From NCBI RefSeq assembly GCF_024748695.1, contig NZ_CP087176.1, forward strand, positions 3,403,501 through 3,467,500: 64,000 nucleotides of DNA, read 5' to 3'. The DNA comes from Pseudomonas sp. B21-040. GTDB lineage: Bacteria; Pseudomonadota; Gammaproteobacteria; Pseudomonadales; Pseudomonadaceae. Under the pieces are notes generated by a model. That model did not search any database. It saw only the letters and a program-made list of their open reading frames with translations, and was not told where the DNA came from. Shown here piece by piece: positions 17,426 to 27,400 of the stretch (positions are counted from its first letter, which is position 1; the number at the start of each line of letters is the position of its first letter). A program made the position numbers and the translations under genes.

Positions 17426-18343
17426 ATGAGCAAACGCATTAACTGGAGTGGCGTCTTCCCCGCGGTGACCACTCAATTCAACGACGACTTTTCCATCAAC
17501 CTGGAAAAAACCCATCAGGTGATTTCCAACGTGATCCGTGACGGCGTGTCGGGCCTGGTGGTGTGCGGTTCCGTGGGGGAAAACACCTCGCTGACCGCCG
17601 AAGAAAAAATCGCCGTGACCGAAGTCGCGGTCGACGCCGCTCGCGGTCGCGTTCCGGTGATCTGCGGAGTAGCTGAGTTCACCAGTGTGGCCGCCGCCAA
17701 AGTCGCAAACGCAGTACGCCGTGTGGGCGTCGACGGCGTCATGCTGATGCCGGCACTGGTCTACGGCTCCAAGCCATTCGAAACCGCCGAGCATTACCGT
17801 TACGTGGCAAAAAACGCCGACGTACCGCTGATGGTCTACAACAACCCGCCGATCTACAAAAACGACGTCACCCCGGACATCCTGATATCCCTGGCCGACT
17901 GCGACAACGTGGTGTGCTTCAAGGATTCTTCCGGCGACACGCGCCGTTTCATCGACGTGCGCAATGAAGTCGGTGATCGTTTTGTGCTATTCGCCGGTCT
18001 CGACGACGTGGTGCTGGAAAGCATTGCGGTGGGCGCCGAAGGCTGGGTCTCGGGGATGTCCAACGTGTTCCCCAAAGAAGGCGAAACCATCTTCCGCCTG
18101 GCCAAGGCCGGTCGCTTCGCCGAAGCCATGCCGATCTACGAATGGTTGATGCCGATCCTGCACCTCGACGCCCGTGCCGACCTGGTGCAGTGCATCAAGC
18201 TGTGCGAAGCCATCGCCGGTCGCGGCAGCGCGCTGACCCGTCCACCACGCCTGGCCCTGCCGGAAGCTGACCGCGTGTTCGTCGAGCAGATCATGGCCAA
18301 GGCCCTGGCCAACCGTCCGGAGCTGCCGGACGTCGGTCTCTGA
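17426..18343 (+). CDS. lhpC: Pyrroline-4-hydroxy-2-carboxylate deaminase (DapA/NAL family)
   Basis: This 305-residue TIM-barrel Schiff-base enzyme has its lysine at Lys166 in VVCFKDSSG and the supporting tyrosine at Tyr138 (LMVYNNP). In the known hydroxyproline pathway this family deaminates and dehydrates the imine from D-hydroxyproline dehydrogenase to alpha-ketoglutarate semialdehyde. Neighbouring epimerase, dehydrogenase and semialdehyde dehydrogenase genes make this the best assignment, rather than dihydrodipicolinate synthase. A clear CGGAGG ribosome site precedes ATG 17426, and a candidate GntR operator sits just upstream. Confidence 0.9.
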   Translation: MSKRINWSGVFPAVTTQFNDDFSINLEKTHQVISNVIRDGVSGLVVCGSVGENTSLTAEEKIAVTEVAVDAARGRVPVICGVAEFTSVAAAKVANAVRRVGVDGVMLMPALVYGSKPFETAEHYRYVAKNADVPLMVYNNPPIYKNDVTPDILISLADCDNVVCFKDSSGDTRRFIDVRNEVGDRFVLFAGLDDVVLESIAVGAEGWVSGMSNVFPKEGETIFRLAKAGRFAEAMPIYEWLMPILHLDARADLVQCIKLCEAIAGRGSALTRPPRLALPEADRVFVEQIMAKALANRPELPDVGL

Positions 18344-18355
18344 GTGATTGCCGGG

Positions 18356-18373
18356 CGGGCCCTTAGGGGCCCG
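18356..18373 (+). terminator. Small GC hairpin between deaminase and MFS genes
   Basis: CGGGCCC (18356-18362) and GGGCCCG (18367-18373) form a perfect 7-base stem with loop TTAG, 12 bases past the deaminase stop. A T-run (GTTTTT) follows only about 13 bases later, so termination may be partial. It could reduce read-through into the transporter gene. Confidence 0.4.
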
Positions 18374-18414
18374 AACCGGCTGCCTGTTTTTGCGCCCCCA
18401 CAGGAAACGTCAGC

Positions 18415-19812
18415 ATGTCCAATCCCCCAAGCTCGTGCAGCGCAACCACAACTTCGGGACTCAAGCGCGTCGTGGCCGCCGCCATGGCCGGCACCGTCGC
18501 CGAATGGTATGAATTCTTTCTCTACGGCACCGCCTCGGCACTGGTCTTCGGCCAGTTGTTCTTTCGCCAGACCGGCAACCCGGTCGACGGCATCCTCGCC
18601 GCCTTCGCCTTGTACGCCGTCGGGTTTCTCGCCCGTCCGTTGGGTGGCCTGGTGTTCGGTCACTACGGTGACAAGTTCGGCCGCAAGCGTCTGCTGCAAC
18701 TGAGTCTGGTGGTGGTCGGCATCACCACGTTCCTGATGGGTTGCCTGCCCGGTTTCGATCAGATCGGCTATGCAGCGCCGGTGTTGCTGGTGCTGTTGCG
18801 GTTGATTCAGGGGTTCGCTTTTGGCGGTGAATGGGGCGGTGCGATTCTGTTGGTGTCCGAACATTGTCCGGACAATCGTCGAGGCTTCTGGGCCAGTTGG
18901 CCGCAGGCCGGTGTCCCGGCCGGCAACCTGGTGGCCACCCTCGCCCTGTTGCTGTTGTCGTCGACCCTGTCGCAAGAACAATTCCTCGCGTGGGGCTGGC
19001 GCGTTGCATTCTGGTTTTCGGCGGTGGTGGTGCTGATCGGCTACTGGATTCGTACCAGCGTCGATGACGCACCGATCTTCAAGGAAGCCCAGGCCCGGCA
19101 GGCGCAAAACAAGCATCAGCAACTGGGTGTGGTCGAAGTGTTGCGTCACCACTGGCGCGCCGTGTTGGTTGGTATCGGTGCGCGGTTTGCCGAGAACATC
19201 CTCTATTACACCGTCGTGACCTTCTCGATCACCTACCTGAAACTGGTGGTGCACAAGGACACGTCACAGATCCTGTTGCTGATGTTCGGCGCGCACTTGC
19301 TGCACTTCTTCCTGATCCCGCTGATGGGGTATCTGTCTGACCTGGTCGGGCGTAAACCGGTGTACCTGACCGGCGCGGTGCTCACGGCGTTCTGGGGTTT
19401 TATCGGTTTCCCGATGATGGATACCGGCAACAACTGGCTGATCATGGCGGCCATTACCCTGGGCCTGGCCATTGAATCGATGACTTATGCGCCCTACTCG
19501 GCGCTGATGGCCGAGATGTTCCCGACCCACGTGCGCTACACCGCGCTGTCCCTGTGCTATCAGGTGGCGCCGATCTTCGCCGGTTCGCTGGCCCCGCTGA
19601 TCGCCCTCACCCTGCTCAACAAGTACAACAGTTCGACACCCATCGCTTTCTACCTGGTCGGCGCCGCGCTGATTTCGATAGTTGCCGTCGGGCTGACGCG
19701 TGAAACCCGTGGCAAGTCGCTGCATCAGGTGGACAGTGAATCCGCGGCGCGGATTGCTGGCCTGGACAGCACCGAACCGGCCACCACTCGCCGAGGCGAT
19801 TCGCTGGCCTGA
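18415..19812 (+). CDS. MFS metabolite:H+ symporter (MHS family)
   Basis: This 465-residue twelve-helix transporter resembles KgtP/ProP/ShiA. Diagnostic segments are [21 protein letters not shown] (first helix), [12 protein letters not shown] in the loop between helices 2 and 3, and [20 protein letters not shown] in the fourth or fifth helix. It would import a carboxylate or zwitterion such as hydroxyproline, proline or alpha-ketoglutarate across the inner membrane. It is co-directional with the deaminase and dehydrogenase genes, making it the third potential importer in the cluster. The exact substrate is unknown. Confidence 0.88.
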   Translation: MSNPPSSCSATTTSGLKRVVAAAMAGTVAEWYEFFLYGTASALVFGQLFFRQTGNPVDGILAAFALYAVGFLARPLGGLVFGHYGDKFGRKRLLQLSLVVVGITTFLMGCLPGFDQIGYAAPVLLVLLRLIQGFAFGGEWGGAILLVSEHCPDNRRGFWASWPQAGVPAGNLVATLALLLLSSTLSQEQFLAWGWRVAFWFSAVVVLIGYWIRTSVDDAPIFKEAQARQAQNKHQQLGVVEVLRHHWRAVLVGIGARFAENILYYTVVTFSITYLKLVVHKDTSQILLLMFGAHLLHFFLIPLMGYLSDLVGRKPVYLTGAVLTAFWGFIGFPMMDTGNNWLIMAAITLGLAIESMTYAPYSALMAEMFPTHVRYTALSLCYQVAPIFAGSLAPLIALTLLNKYNSSTPIAFYLVGAALISIVAVGLTRETRGKSLHQVDSESAARIAGLDSTEPATTRRGDSLA

Positions 19813-19838
19813 TCCCCCTTCCCCTACAGGAGTTTTCC

Positions 19839-21419
19839 ATGCCCGAGATCATCGGCCACAACTACATCGGCGGTGCGCGCAGCGCCGCCGGTACTGTCAC
19901 CTTGCGAAGCCATGACGCCAGCACCGGTGAAGCGCAGCCCTATTCGTTCATGCAGGCCACGGGCGAGGAAGTCGATGCCGCAGCCCAAGCGGCCGCTGCC
20001 GCTTACCCGGCATTTCGGGCTCTGTCGGCGAGTCGGCGCGCCGAGTTTCTTGAGGCCATCGCCGCGCAACTGGATGCCTTGGATGATGACTTCGTTGCGC
20101 TGGTAACCCGTGAAACGGCGTTGCCTGCCGGGCGCATACAAGGCGAGCGTGGGCGCACCAGCGGCCAGATGCGTCTGTTCGCCCAGGTTCTGCGCCGTGG
20201 CGATTTCTATGGCGCGCGCATCGACCGGGCCTTGCCCGAGCGTCAGCCGCTGCCACGGGTCGATCTGCGTCAGTACCGGATCGGCGTCGGCCCGGTGGCG
20301 GTGTTCGGCGCGAGCAATTTCCCGCTGGCCTTTTCCACCGCCGGCGGCGATACCGCAGCCGCCCTCGCAGCGGGTTGCCCGGTGGTGTTCAAGGCTCACA
20401 GCGGGCACATGGCGACCGCCGAGCGGGTGGCCGATGCGATCCTGCGCGCCGCCGAGCAAACCGACATGCCCAACGGCGTGTTCAACATGATCTACGGTGC
20501 CGGCGTCGGCGAAGCACTGGTCAAGCATCCGGCCATTCAAGCCGTGGGGTTCACCGGTTCACTCAAGGGCGGTCGCGCCCTCTGCGATATGGCCGCCGCC
20601 CGGAAGCAGCCGATCCCGGTGTTTGCCGAAATGAGCAGCATCAACCCAGTAGTGGTGTTGCCCGAAGCGCTACAAGTGCGTGGCGAGAAAATCGCCAGCG
20701 AGCTGGTGGCATCGGTAGTCCAAGGTTGTGGTCAGTTCTGTACCAATCCGGGGCTGGTCATTGGCATTCGCTCCTCGACGTTCAGTGCGTTCACCGCAAG
20801 GCTGAGTCACTTGATGAACGAGCAGCCGGCTCAAACCATGCTCAACAGCGGGACACTCGCCAGCTACGGCACGGGTGTGCAAGCCCTGCTGCGCCATCCG
20901 GGTATCCGTCATCTGGCCGGCAAGGTCCAACAAGGCAATCAAGCTCAACCGCAGCTGTTCAAGGCTGACGTCAATCTGCTGCTTGATGGTGATCCGTTGT
21001 TGCAGGAAGAAGTGTTCGGCCCGACCACCCTTATCGTCGAAGTGGCCGACAAGGCAGAACTGCACCAAGCGCTGCACAGCCTGCACGGTCAGCTTACGGC
21101 CACATTGATTGCCGAGGCTGGCGACCTGCGAACCCATGGTGAACTGCTGCCACTGCTGGAACAAAAGGTCGGCCGCGTGCTGTTCAATGGCTACCCGACC
21201 GGTGTTGAAGTGTGCGATGCGATGGTGCATGGCGGGCCTTATCCGGCCACTTCCGACGCCCGTGGCACATCGGTCGGCACCTTGGCCATCGAGCGCTTTC
21301 TGCGTCCGGTTTGCTACCAGAATTGCCCGGATGCGTTGTTGCCCGAAGCGCTTCAAAACGCCAACCCGCTGGGGATCAATCGCCTGGTCGATGGCCATAA
21401 CCACTGCGAACAGTTGTAA
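19839..21419 (+). CDS. Alpha-ketoglutarate semialdehyde dehydrogenase (aldehyde dehydrogenase family)
   Basis: This 526-residue NAD(P)-dependent aldehyde dehydrogenase has catalytic cysteine in GCGQFCTNPG (about residue 300) and the general-base glutamate in PVFAEMSSINPV (about 265). The cofactor segment FGASNFPLAFSTAGGDTAAA is near 155. The long form with a FGPTTLIVEV segment is typical of ketoglutarate-semialdehyde dehydrogenases such as LhpG-type enzymes. It would perform the last pathway step, giving alpha-ketoglutarate for the TCA cycle. A GGAG ribosome site precedes ATG 19839, and a strong terminator follows its stop codon. Confidence 0.9.
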   Translation: MPEIIGHNYIGGARSAAGTVTLRSHDASTGEAQPYSFMQATGEEVDAAAQAAAAAYPAFRALSASRRAEFLEAIAAQLDALDDDFVALVTRETALPAGRIQGERGRTSGQMRLFAQVLRRGDFYGARIDRALPERQPLPRVDLRQYRIGVGPVAVFGASNFPLAFSTAGGDTAAALAAGCPVVFKAHSGHMATAERVADAILRAAEQTDMPNGVFNMIYGAGVGEALVKHPAIQAVGFTGSLKGGRALCDMAAARKQPIPVFAEMSSINPVVVLPEALQVRGEKIASELVASVVQGCGQFCTNPGLVIGIRSSTFSAFTARLSHLMNEQPAQTMLNSGTLASYGTGVQALLRHPGIRHLAGKVQQGNQAQPQLFKADVNLLLDGDPLLQEEVFGPTTLIVEVADKAELHQALHSLHGQLTATLIAEAGDLRTHGELLPLLEQKVGRVLFNGYPTGVEVCDAMVHGGPYPATSDARGTSVGTLAIERFLRPVCYQNCPDALLPEALQNANPLGINRLVDGHNHCEQL

Positions 21420-21424
21420 ACCGA

Positions 21425-21450
21425 ACGGGCGCCATGGGCGCCCGTCTTCT
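21425..21450 (+). terminator. Intrinsic terminator after semialdehyde dehydrogenase
   Basis: ACGGGCGCC (21425-21433) pairs perfectly with GGCGCCCGT (21437-21445) around an ATG loop and is followed by CTTCTTTT. It ends the plus-strand hydroxyproline operon directly before the convergent Ldh-family gene, whose stop codon falls at 21452. Confidence 0.8.
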
Positions 21451-21451
21451 T

Positions 21452-22459
21452 TTAATCCAGCAATGCCTTCAAGTCGTTGTACAAGGCCTGCGGGATTTGC
21501 ACCCCTTCCACCAGACTGCGCGCCCGCGCTTCATATCGCCGTTGCGACGGCAAGCGGGCACCTTGCCCTTGTATGCTTTCGAACAACGTTTCGGCACGCG
21601 CCAGGTGCTGCTCGGTGGCCTCGCCGAGAAAACGTCGCGGATCAAGTGCGATGATCAGCTCGCCATGGTACGGCGACGACTTGCTGCCAGCGTCATAGGC
21701 CAGCGATTCGGCACTGGTCAAGTCACCAATCAACGGCCCGGCAATCAGCTCCACCATCGCGGCCAGCGCCGAGCCCTTGTGCCCGCCGAACGTCAACATC
21801 GCGCCGGCATCGAGCACCACATTGGCATCGGTACTCGGTTGCCCGTCGGCGTCCACTCCCCACCCTTCGGGGATCGGCTTGCCGGCACGCCGATGCAGTT
21901 CGATATCGCCACGGGCAATCGCACTGGTGGCGAAGTCGAACACGAATGGATCTTTACCCGCACGCGGCCAACCGAACGCGATGGGATTGGTGCCGAACAC
22001 GGGCTGGCTTCCCCCCGCAGGCGCGACCCAGGCATGGCTCGGATTGCAGGCCAGCGCCACCAGGCCGGCGGCGGTCAGTTGTTCGATCTCCACCCATAGT
22101 GCAGAGAAATGCACGCAGCGGTTAATGGCCAGCGCCGCAATTCCGTTTGCCCGGGTTTTCTCCTCCAGCAGCGGCATACCGGCCTGGAAAGCCAGCTGCG
22201 AGAACCCACCCGCCGCATCGACACGCACGATCGAAGGGGCCTGATCGATCACCTGCGGCTCGGCATCGGCCCGCACTTTGCCGGCGCGCAGCGAATTGAC
22301 GCAGCCCAGAATCCGGTACAAACCATGGGAGGCACAGCCATCGCGCTCGCCGGCAATCACCGTGGCGGCTACCGCTTGGGCGTGTGCAGCGTTGAAACCG
22401 TTGTGCAGCAGGATCGATTCGGCCAGCGTGCGGGCTTCGATCAGGGACAGTCGGATCAT
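21452..22459 (-). CDS. Ldh-family NAD(P)H imine reductase, probable pyrroline-2-carboxylate reductase
   Basis: This 335-residue protein of the malate/L-lactate dehydrogenase-2 (Ldh/YlbC) family includes DpkA-type delta1-piperideine/pyrroline-2-carboxylate reductases. Typical segments are GERDGCASHGLYRI, FGTNPIAFGWPR, FDFATSAIARGDIELHRRAG and FGGHKGSALAAMVELIAG. In this cluster it would reduce the pyrroline-2-carboxylate made from 3-hydroxyproline to L-proline. ATG 22459 is chosen because AAGGAG lies seven bases upstream; the frame extends to 22579 without support. It is convergent with the rest of the pathway, so it has its own promoter. Confidence 0.82.
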   Translation of the reverse strand: MIRLSLIEARTLAESILLHNGFNAAHAQAVAATVIAGERDGCASHGLYRILGCVNSLRAGKVRADAEPQVIDQAPSIVRVDAAGGFSQLAFQAGMPLLEEKTRANGIAALAINRCVHFSALWVEIEQLTAAGLVALACNPSHAWVAPAGGSQPVFGTNPIAFGWPRAGKDPFVFDFATSAIARGDIELHRRAGKPIPEGWGVDADGQPSTDANVVLDAGAMLTFGGHKGSALAAMVELIAGPLIGDLTSAESLAYDAGSKSSPYHGELIIALDPRRFLGEATEQHLARAETLFESIQGQGARLPSQRRYEARARSLVEGVQIPQALYNDLKALLD

Positions 22460-22677
22460 AATCAACTCCTTGGACAGACCGTCCAGACTGGCCCATTCCA
22501 AGCGTTGCGGCTTGAGCGCTTTAGGCAAGGTTGATGACGAATTGGGCATACCCGTAGTGCCGTTACACCAAGCGATCACTCGGATTTTTCCTACACATCA
22601 GTGGCTTCATGCCTACAAAGTGTTGGCCTCTAGTGCGGCACTATCAGGCCATATTTCTATAATGAAGATCATTTGCG
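22460..22677. promoter_or_regulatory. Divergent intergenic region, imine reductase / REC-EAL gene
   Basis: These 218 bases separate two divergent genes. No coding potential is evident. A single TTTCCTA heptad lies at 22587-22593, 85 bases before the REC-EAL start; its upstream partner is poor, so this is a weak hint of the BvgA-like sites seen at 27964, 28032 and 34059. Confidence 0.35.
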
Positions 22678-23868
22678 ATGAATAAACCTTCGCTCCGCGC
22701 ACTGGTTCTTGAGGACCATCCCTTTCAGCGAGCGTTTGCAGTCAAGGTACTCCAACACTTGGGGTGCACCGAGATCTTCCAGGCTGAAGACGGATCACAG
22801 GCGCTGGCACTGTTACAACAGGTGGGCGCCGTGGATATCACGCTGTGCGATCTGCGAATGAATGGCATGGATGGCCTGGAGTTCTTGCAGCAGGCCAGCC
22901 ACTCCAATTTGGTCGGCGCGATCATCATCAGCAGTTCGATGTCTTTGGATCTGCGGTATTCGGTACAGAAAATTATCTCTTTGTTGGGTATGCAGTTACT
23001 GGGCGATGTCGGCAAACCCCTGCAACCGGAAGTGTTGGCACCGTTATTGGAGAAGTACTCGGCCAGCTCATACAAGCCCTCCAGTCGAGCCCCGGACCTG
23101 GTCCTGCCTGATTGCCAGGAAGTCACCCAGGCCTTGCGTGACCATCAGATCAAGGCGTATTACCAGCCAAAAATCAATCTGCGTACCGGCGAGATGTATG
23201 GCGTCGAAGTACTCGCCCGGTGGCTACACCCCATCAAGGGAATTTTATCGCCCGCGGTCTTCCTGCCGACGCTTGAGCGGTGCGAGATGATGGACGAGTT
23301 GCTGTTCGACCAGTTGAACCAGGCCTTGGCGCTGCAGAAACAATTGCGCGAAAAAGACATCGCCCTGAATTTCGCTTTCAACCTGCAAACGTCTCAACTG
23401 GTGGGCGGTCAACTGACGCAGCGGATCAAATCGATACTGGATCACTTCGACCTGCCAGGCGATGGCCTGACGTTTGAGTTGACCGAGGGCGGGCTTTTGG
23501 ACGCTACAGCGGCCAGCCTTGAAACACTGGTTCGGCTTCGCATGATGGGTTGCCAACTGTCCATTGATGACTTTGGCGCCGGATTTTCCTCCTTGAAGCG
23601 CTTGTGCCAGTTGCCGTTCAACGAAATCAAACTGGATGGCGAGTTCGTGCGCACCTTGCACGAGCCACGCTGCCAGGCAGTTATCAGCAGCACGCTCGCA
23701 CTGGGCGACTCATTGGGCATGTCAGTTGTCATCGAGGGGATCGAAACCCTGGAGCAACGAGACACGCTGCTTGATCTGGGTTGTTCAAGGGGGCAAGGAT
23801 ATTTTTATGCCAGCCCCATGAGCAGTGCAGATTTGCTGTCGCGTCTATCCCCTGCATCTCTCCCATGA
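22678..23868 (+). CDS. REC-EAL cyclic-di-GMP phosphodiesterase response regulator (RocR-like)
   Basis: This 396-residue protein has an N-terminal receiver with phosphoacceptor Asp58 (TLCDLRMNGMDG) and Lys113 (GDVGKPL). A C-terminal EAL domain covers about residues 150-390. The EAL core reads EVL rather than EAL, but the metal and substrate residues look present: FNLQTSQ (Asn), ELTEGG (Glu), IDDFGAGFSS (Asp-Asp), EIKLDGEF (Lys), IEGIE (Glu) and RGQGYF (Gln). It should degrade cyclic-di-GMP in a phosphorylation-dependent way, as RocR does. It sits at one end of an adhesin locus whose other end encodes a second REC-EAL protein and a BvgS-type kinase. Confidence 0.9.
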   Translation: MNKPSLRALVLEDHPFQRAFAVKVLQHLGCTEIFQAEDGSQALALLQQVGAVDITLCDLRMNGMDGLEFLQQASHSNLVGAIIISSSMSLDLRYSVQKIISLLGMQLLGDVGKPLQPEVLAPLLEKYSASSYKPSSRAPDLVLPDCQEVTQALRDHQIKAYYQPKINLRTGEMYGVEVLARWLHPIKGILSPAVFLPTLERCEMMDELLFDQLNQALALQKQLREKDIALNFAFNLQTSQLVGGQLTQRIKSILDHFDLPGDGLTFELTEGGLLDATAASLETLVRLRMMGCQLSIDDFGAGFSSLKRLCQLPFNEIKLDGEFVRTLHEPRCQAVISSTLALGDSLGMSVVIEGIETLEQRDTLLDLGCSRGQGYFYASPMSSADLLSRLSPASLP

Positions 23869-23893
23869 ACCCCGTGCAAACGCCAGAAACGAC

Positions 23894-23920
23894 GAAGGCC
23901 CCATAGGGGCCTTCTTTTTT
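23894..23920 (+). terminator. Strong intrinsic terminator after REC-EAL gene
   Basis: GAAGGCCCC (23894-23902) pairs perfectly with GGGGCCTTC (23906-23914) around ATA and is followed by six T. It closes the REC-EAL transcript between two convergent genes. Confidence 0.9.
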
Positions 23921-23959
23921 GCAGCACTGTTTCAGCAGGCAATGGCGTTAAATTCAACG

Positions 23960-24409
23960 CTATTGGAAGACAGGAGCAGCAGCGCCCTCCTCGGCATTGA
24001 TGTTCAGCACCTGGGCACAGGATGGCGGCAAGAACAGATACGACTGCGCAACGTTATTGTCGTCGAACATCACCTTGTACTGGCAAACCATTGGCTCGCG
24101 GGTACCGGGCCGTGGGAATTTGAAGAGGTAGTCCCACTCGCGAACGTTGAACATCGCTTCGGAGAAGTGCGGCAAACCAATCAGTTCATAAAGCTGCGGC
24201 TTGGTCAGGCCGGGCACGACCTTGCGCAAGTTCTCCACGCTCACATAACTGCCTTCGGTACGGCTGGCATCCTTGAGCGCCGGGAACACTGGGGCACTGG
24301 ACTTGCCATGATCATCAACATGGCTTCGATTGGTACCGCAACCTGCCAGCGTCGCGGCCAGGCAAGCGCTCAGAAACAGGCTCACCAGTGATGTATTGGG
24401 CTTTTGCAT
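23960..24409 (-). CDS. Small outer-membrane lipoprotein with SmpA/OmlA-like fold
   Basis: This 149-residue lipoprotein has a signal peptide ending in the lipobox LAGC, Cys24. A SmpA/BamE-like region follows: VSVENLRKVVPGLTKPQLYELIG then WDYLFKF and YKVMFDDNNVAQSYLFLPPSC. This pattern (helix, then G-x-P, then strands) is shared by BamE-type and OsmE-type proteins. It is encoded directly downstream of the trimeric autotransporter on the same strand. By analogy with accessory lipoproteins coded next to such adhesins (for example SadB with SadA in Salmonella), it may help place the adhesin on the surface; that role is inference. Confidence 0.8.
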   Translation of the reverse strand: MQKPNTSLVSLFLSACLAATLAGCGTNRSHVDDHGKSSAPVFPALKDASRTEGSYVSVENLRKVVPGLTKPQLYELIGLPHFSEAMFNVREWDYLFKFPRPGTREPMVCQYKVMFDDNNVAQSYLFLPPSCAQVLNINAEEGAAAPVFQ

Positions 24410-24438
24410 AAGATTCTCGACACGATAAATAGGAAGAG

Positions 24439-24460
24439 GAGCCCGGCCTGCGCCGGGCTC
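24439..24460 (-). terminator. Hairpin between adhesin and lipoprotein genes
   Basis: GAGCCCGGC (24439-24447) pairs perfectly with GCCGGGCTC (24452-24460), loop of four bases. On the minus strand it is followed by CTCTTCCTATTTATCG, only moderately T-rich, so it may terminate part of the adhesin transcripts and leave a lower level of lipoprotein message. Confidence 0.6.
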
Positions 24461-24478
24461 TGGATCAACGTGAAAGGG

Positions 24479-27400
24479 TTACCACTGATAACCCACACCC
24501 ACCGATGCGCCGAAGTCGCGTTGGGTGTTGGTGGTGGCTTGCATTTTGGTGACCCACCGGCCGTTATCGGAGATCCGTGACACGCCCAACGCCATCGCCG
24601 ATTCCCCGCGATAGGTGCCCAAGGAACCGGAGGTCATGCTTGCACCAGCGGTATACGGCTGAGGCAGTGCGGCCATGGCCATTGCACCGGCGATACCGGC
24701 ACTCAAGTCGCTGTCCAGCTCTTTGATATTTTTGTTCAGCGAGTTGTAGACCGAATTGGTGTAGGCATTGGCGTTGTTGGTGGCGTCAGCCAATCCCTTG
24801 TTCAACTGGCTAAGGTTGACCGCGTCCGTCGGCGCCGTGCCGGCGGCCACATGGGTGATCTGTCGCTCGTTGCCCGCAGCGCCTACCGAAACACTGTTGG
24901 CGCGATCAGCCACCGAGTTGGCACCCAGCGCTACCGAGTTGTCCGCCTTGGCGGTGGAACCATTGCCGATTGCCGTCGAGTTGTTACCCGCGGCAATAGC
25001 GTTGGTGCCGACGGCCGAACTGTTCTTGCCTGATGCCTTGGCACCCGCACCACCGGCCATCGAGTCGTCGCCTGTCGCTGACGGTTTTGCCAGGTTGCTC
25101 GTGTTGTTGACCTGGAACATGCCGTCAGTGCCTTTTTGCAGGTTAGTGACATTCGTCACCGCCTGGGTCACACGGTTGTCGACGTCGGTCACCCGTTTGT
25201 CCTGATTCGCAACGGAGTTGTTGATCGAGCTGATCGAGTCATCGGTGTACTTCTTCGACTCGGCCACAGCACCATCGAGCTGACGCAGGTTAACCGCATC
25301 GGTGGCTTCCTTACCGTCCGCGAGGTTGCTGAGTGTGCGAGTTTCGCCCGTTGCTGCGTTGCCGATGGAGGCCGTACCTGCGGTCTTGTTGTCGGCACCG
25401 GAGTACTTGCCGGTATAGTTTTCAGCACCACGACCGCCATCGCTGGCCCCGCTACCCAACGCAACGCTGCCTTTGGCAGAAGCCTTGGCCCCTTCGCCCA
25501 CCGCAACAGACGCATTACCCGCCGCATTCGCACCGTTCCCCGAAGCCACGGAGCCTGCGCCCGACGCTACGGCATTCGGCCCCATGGCAATCGACTCGGC
25601 CCCACTGGCCACCGAATCAGCACCCGAGGAGTTGGCACGGAAATACTTGATGCCCCCACCGTTGTTGATCGTGTTGAAGCTGTTTTCGATAGTCGTTACC
25701 CGATTATCGATGCCGGTAACCTGTCGGCCCAAGGCATACAACTGCGAACCGTTGACCGCATCCGTGGAGTTGGCGCTCAGATCTCCCGCACCCACGTTGG
25801 TGATCTTGTTAACGGTGACACCGCCATGGCTGGCACTGAAAGCCCCCAGGCTGGTATCCCACAGCAGTGCGTCATTTTTGAGGCTTGTGATGTTGGTGGT
25901 GTTGTTGCTCACCTGGTTATTGGTTTGATTGAGCTGCGACATGTTCACCGCATCGCTGTCATCTACACCGTTCGCCACGTTGGTGATCGTGGTGCCACCG
26001 GTGTGGGTGCTGCTGTCGTAGGTATTGCCACCCAGGGTAATGGTGTTATGGGTACTGTCGTCATATTTGACCACGTCGGCCACAGAGGCAGCGGCGCCCG
26101 CAGCGACGGCTTTCAATTGTTCGACGTTAACCGCATCGGCATCGTCTGCACCGGCGGAGAGGCCAGTGATGCGGCGGTCGCCGATGTTGACTTCGCCTGT
26201 TGCGGTCCCTGCGACCAGATAAGCCTTGTGCCCCAAGGTGCTGCCGTCTGCTACCGAGCCTGCGCCCAATGCGACGCTGCCGTCGTGGCTCGCTACCGCG
26301 CCCATGCCGATCGCCACTGCATCCTGACCTGACGCTACCGAGTCGGTGCCGGTGGAGTTGGCATGGAAGTACTTGGTGCCGGTCTCGTAGAGGTTGGTCA
26401 GCGAATTACCCAGGGTGGTGATGCTGTTATTGGTTTGGGTCAATTGGGAGAAGTTCACCGCATCACTTGGCGCCTTGCCATCCGCCACGTTAGTGATACG
26501 GGTGCCGCCGGTGTGAGTGCTGTTGTCGTAGGTAGTGCCACCCAGAGTAATAGCGTTGTGGGTGCCGTCGTCATACTTGACCGCATCAGCGTCGACAGCG
26601 GCGATGGCCTGATTGGTCGCGTGCAGCTGGCTGCCATTGATGGCGTCGGTGCTGGTGGAATTGACCTGGCCAGCCGCCAGGTTAATGATCTGGCGCTCGC
26701 CGTTGATCGAACCCACACTCACCACACCAGTGGGTGACCCGCCCGCGTAGTTGTAGGTCGTGCCGTTGATGATGCCGGTGGGCGTGGCCACGACAGCTCT
26801 GTCGGTGCTGTTGTTGCCGAGCACTACGCTGTTGTCTTGCGTGGTGGTGATGTTATTGCCGACCACGAATGTGTTGTTATTCGCGATAACGTTTCCGTTG
26901 CCGAGGCTGTAGCTGCTGTTGCCGGATACGCCGCTAAAACTGACAGAGCTTCCGGACCCGATGGCACCGGATTTATTGCCGGTGACTACGTTCAGATCGC
27001 CGATACCGATGCTGGCTGTGCCCTCGGCACGAGCACCAGTACCCAGTGCGATGGCGCTGGCCCCGGAAGCTTTTGCTGATTCACCTATCGCAGTGGCCCT
27101 CGAATTATTCGCCACCGCCAGATAACCGATACCCGTGCTGTTGAAGCCCGATGCAGTGGTCCAAGTACCTATCGCGACCGCATTCGCACCTGAAGCAATC
27201 GGAGCATTACCGATACTGACAGCACTGTAGCCGGTGGCTTTGGTGCCTGAACCAATGGCAACCGTATAACCTTCAGACGCAATAGCCGAGAAACCCAAGG
27301 CCAAAGATTTCACGATACTGGTGTTACCGCTCACTCCCGAAGTTGCGCCTTGACCAATTGCCATAGTTTCCGTCCCGTAGGCGGCCGCCCCGGTCCCGAG

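Noticed and set aside
18136..19254. 372-codon minus-strand frame over the deaminase and MFS genes
   Set aside because: It crosses two clear plus-strand genes. Its composition (Gln/His-rich) is typical of antisense GC-rich frames.
25136..26332. 398-codon plus-strand frame through the adhesin gene
   Set aside because: It lies antisense to the repeat-rich adhesin, reflecting its codon bias. No domain, no ribosome site.
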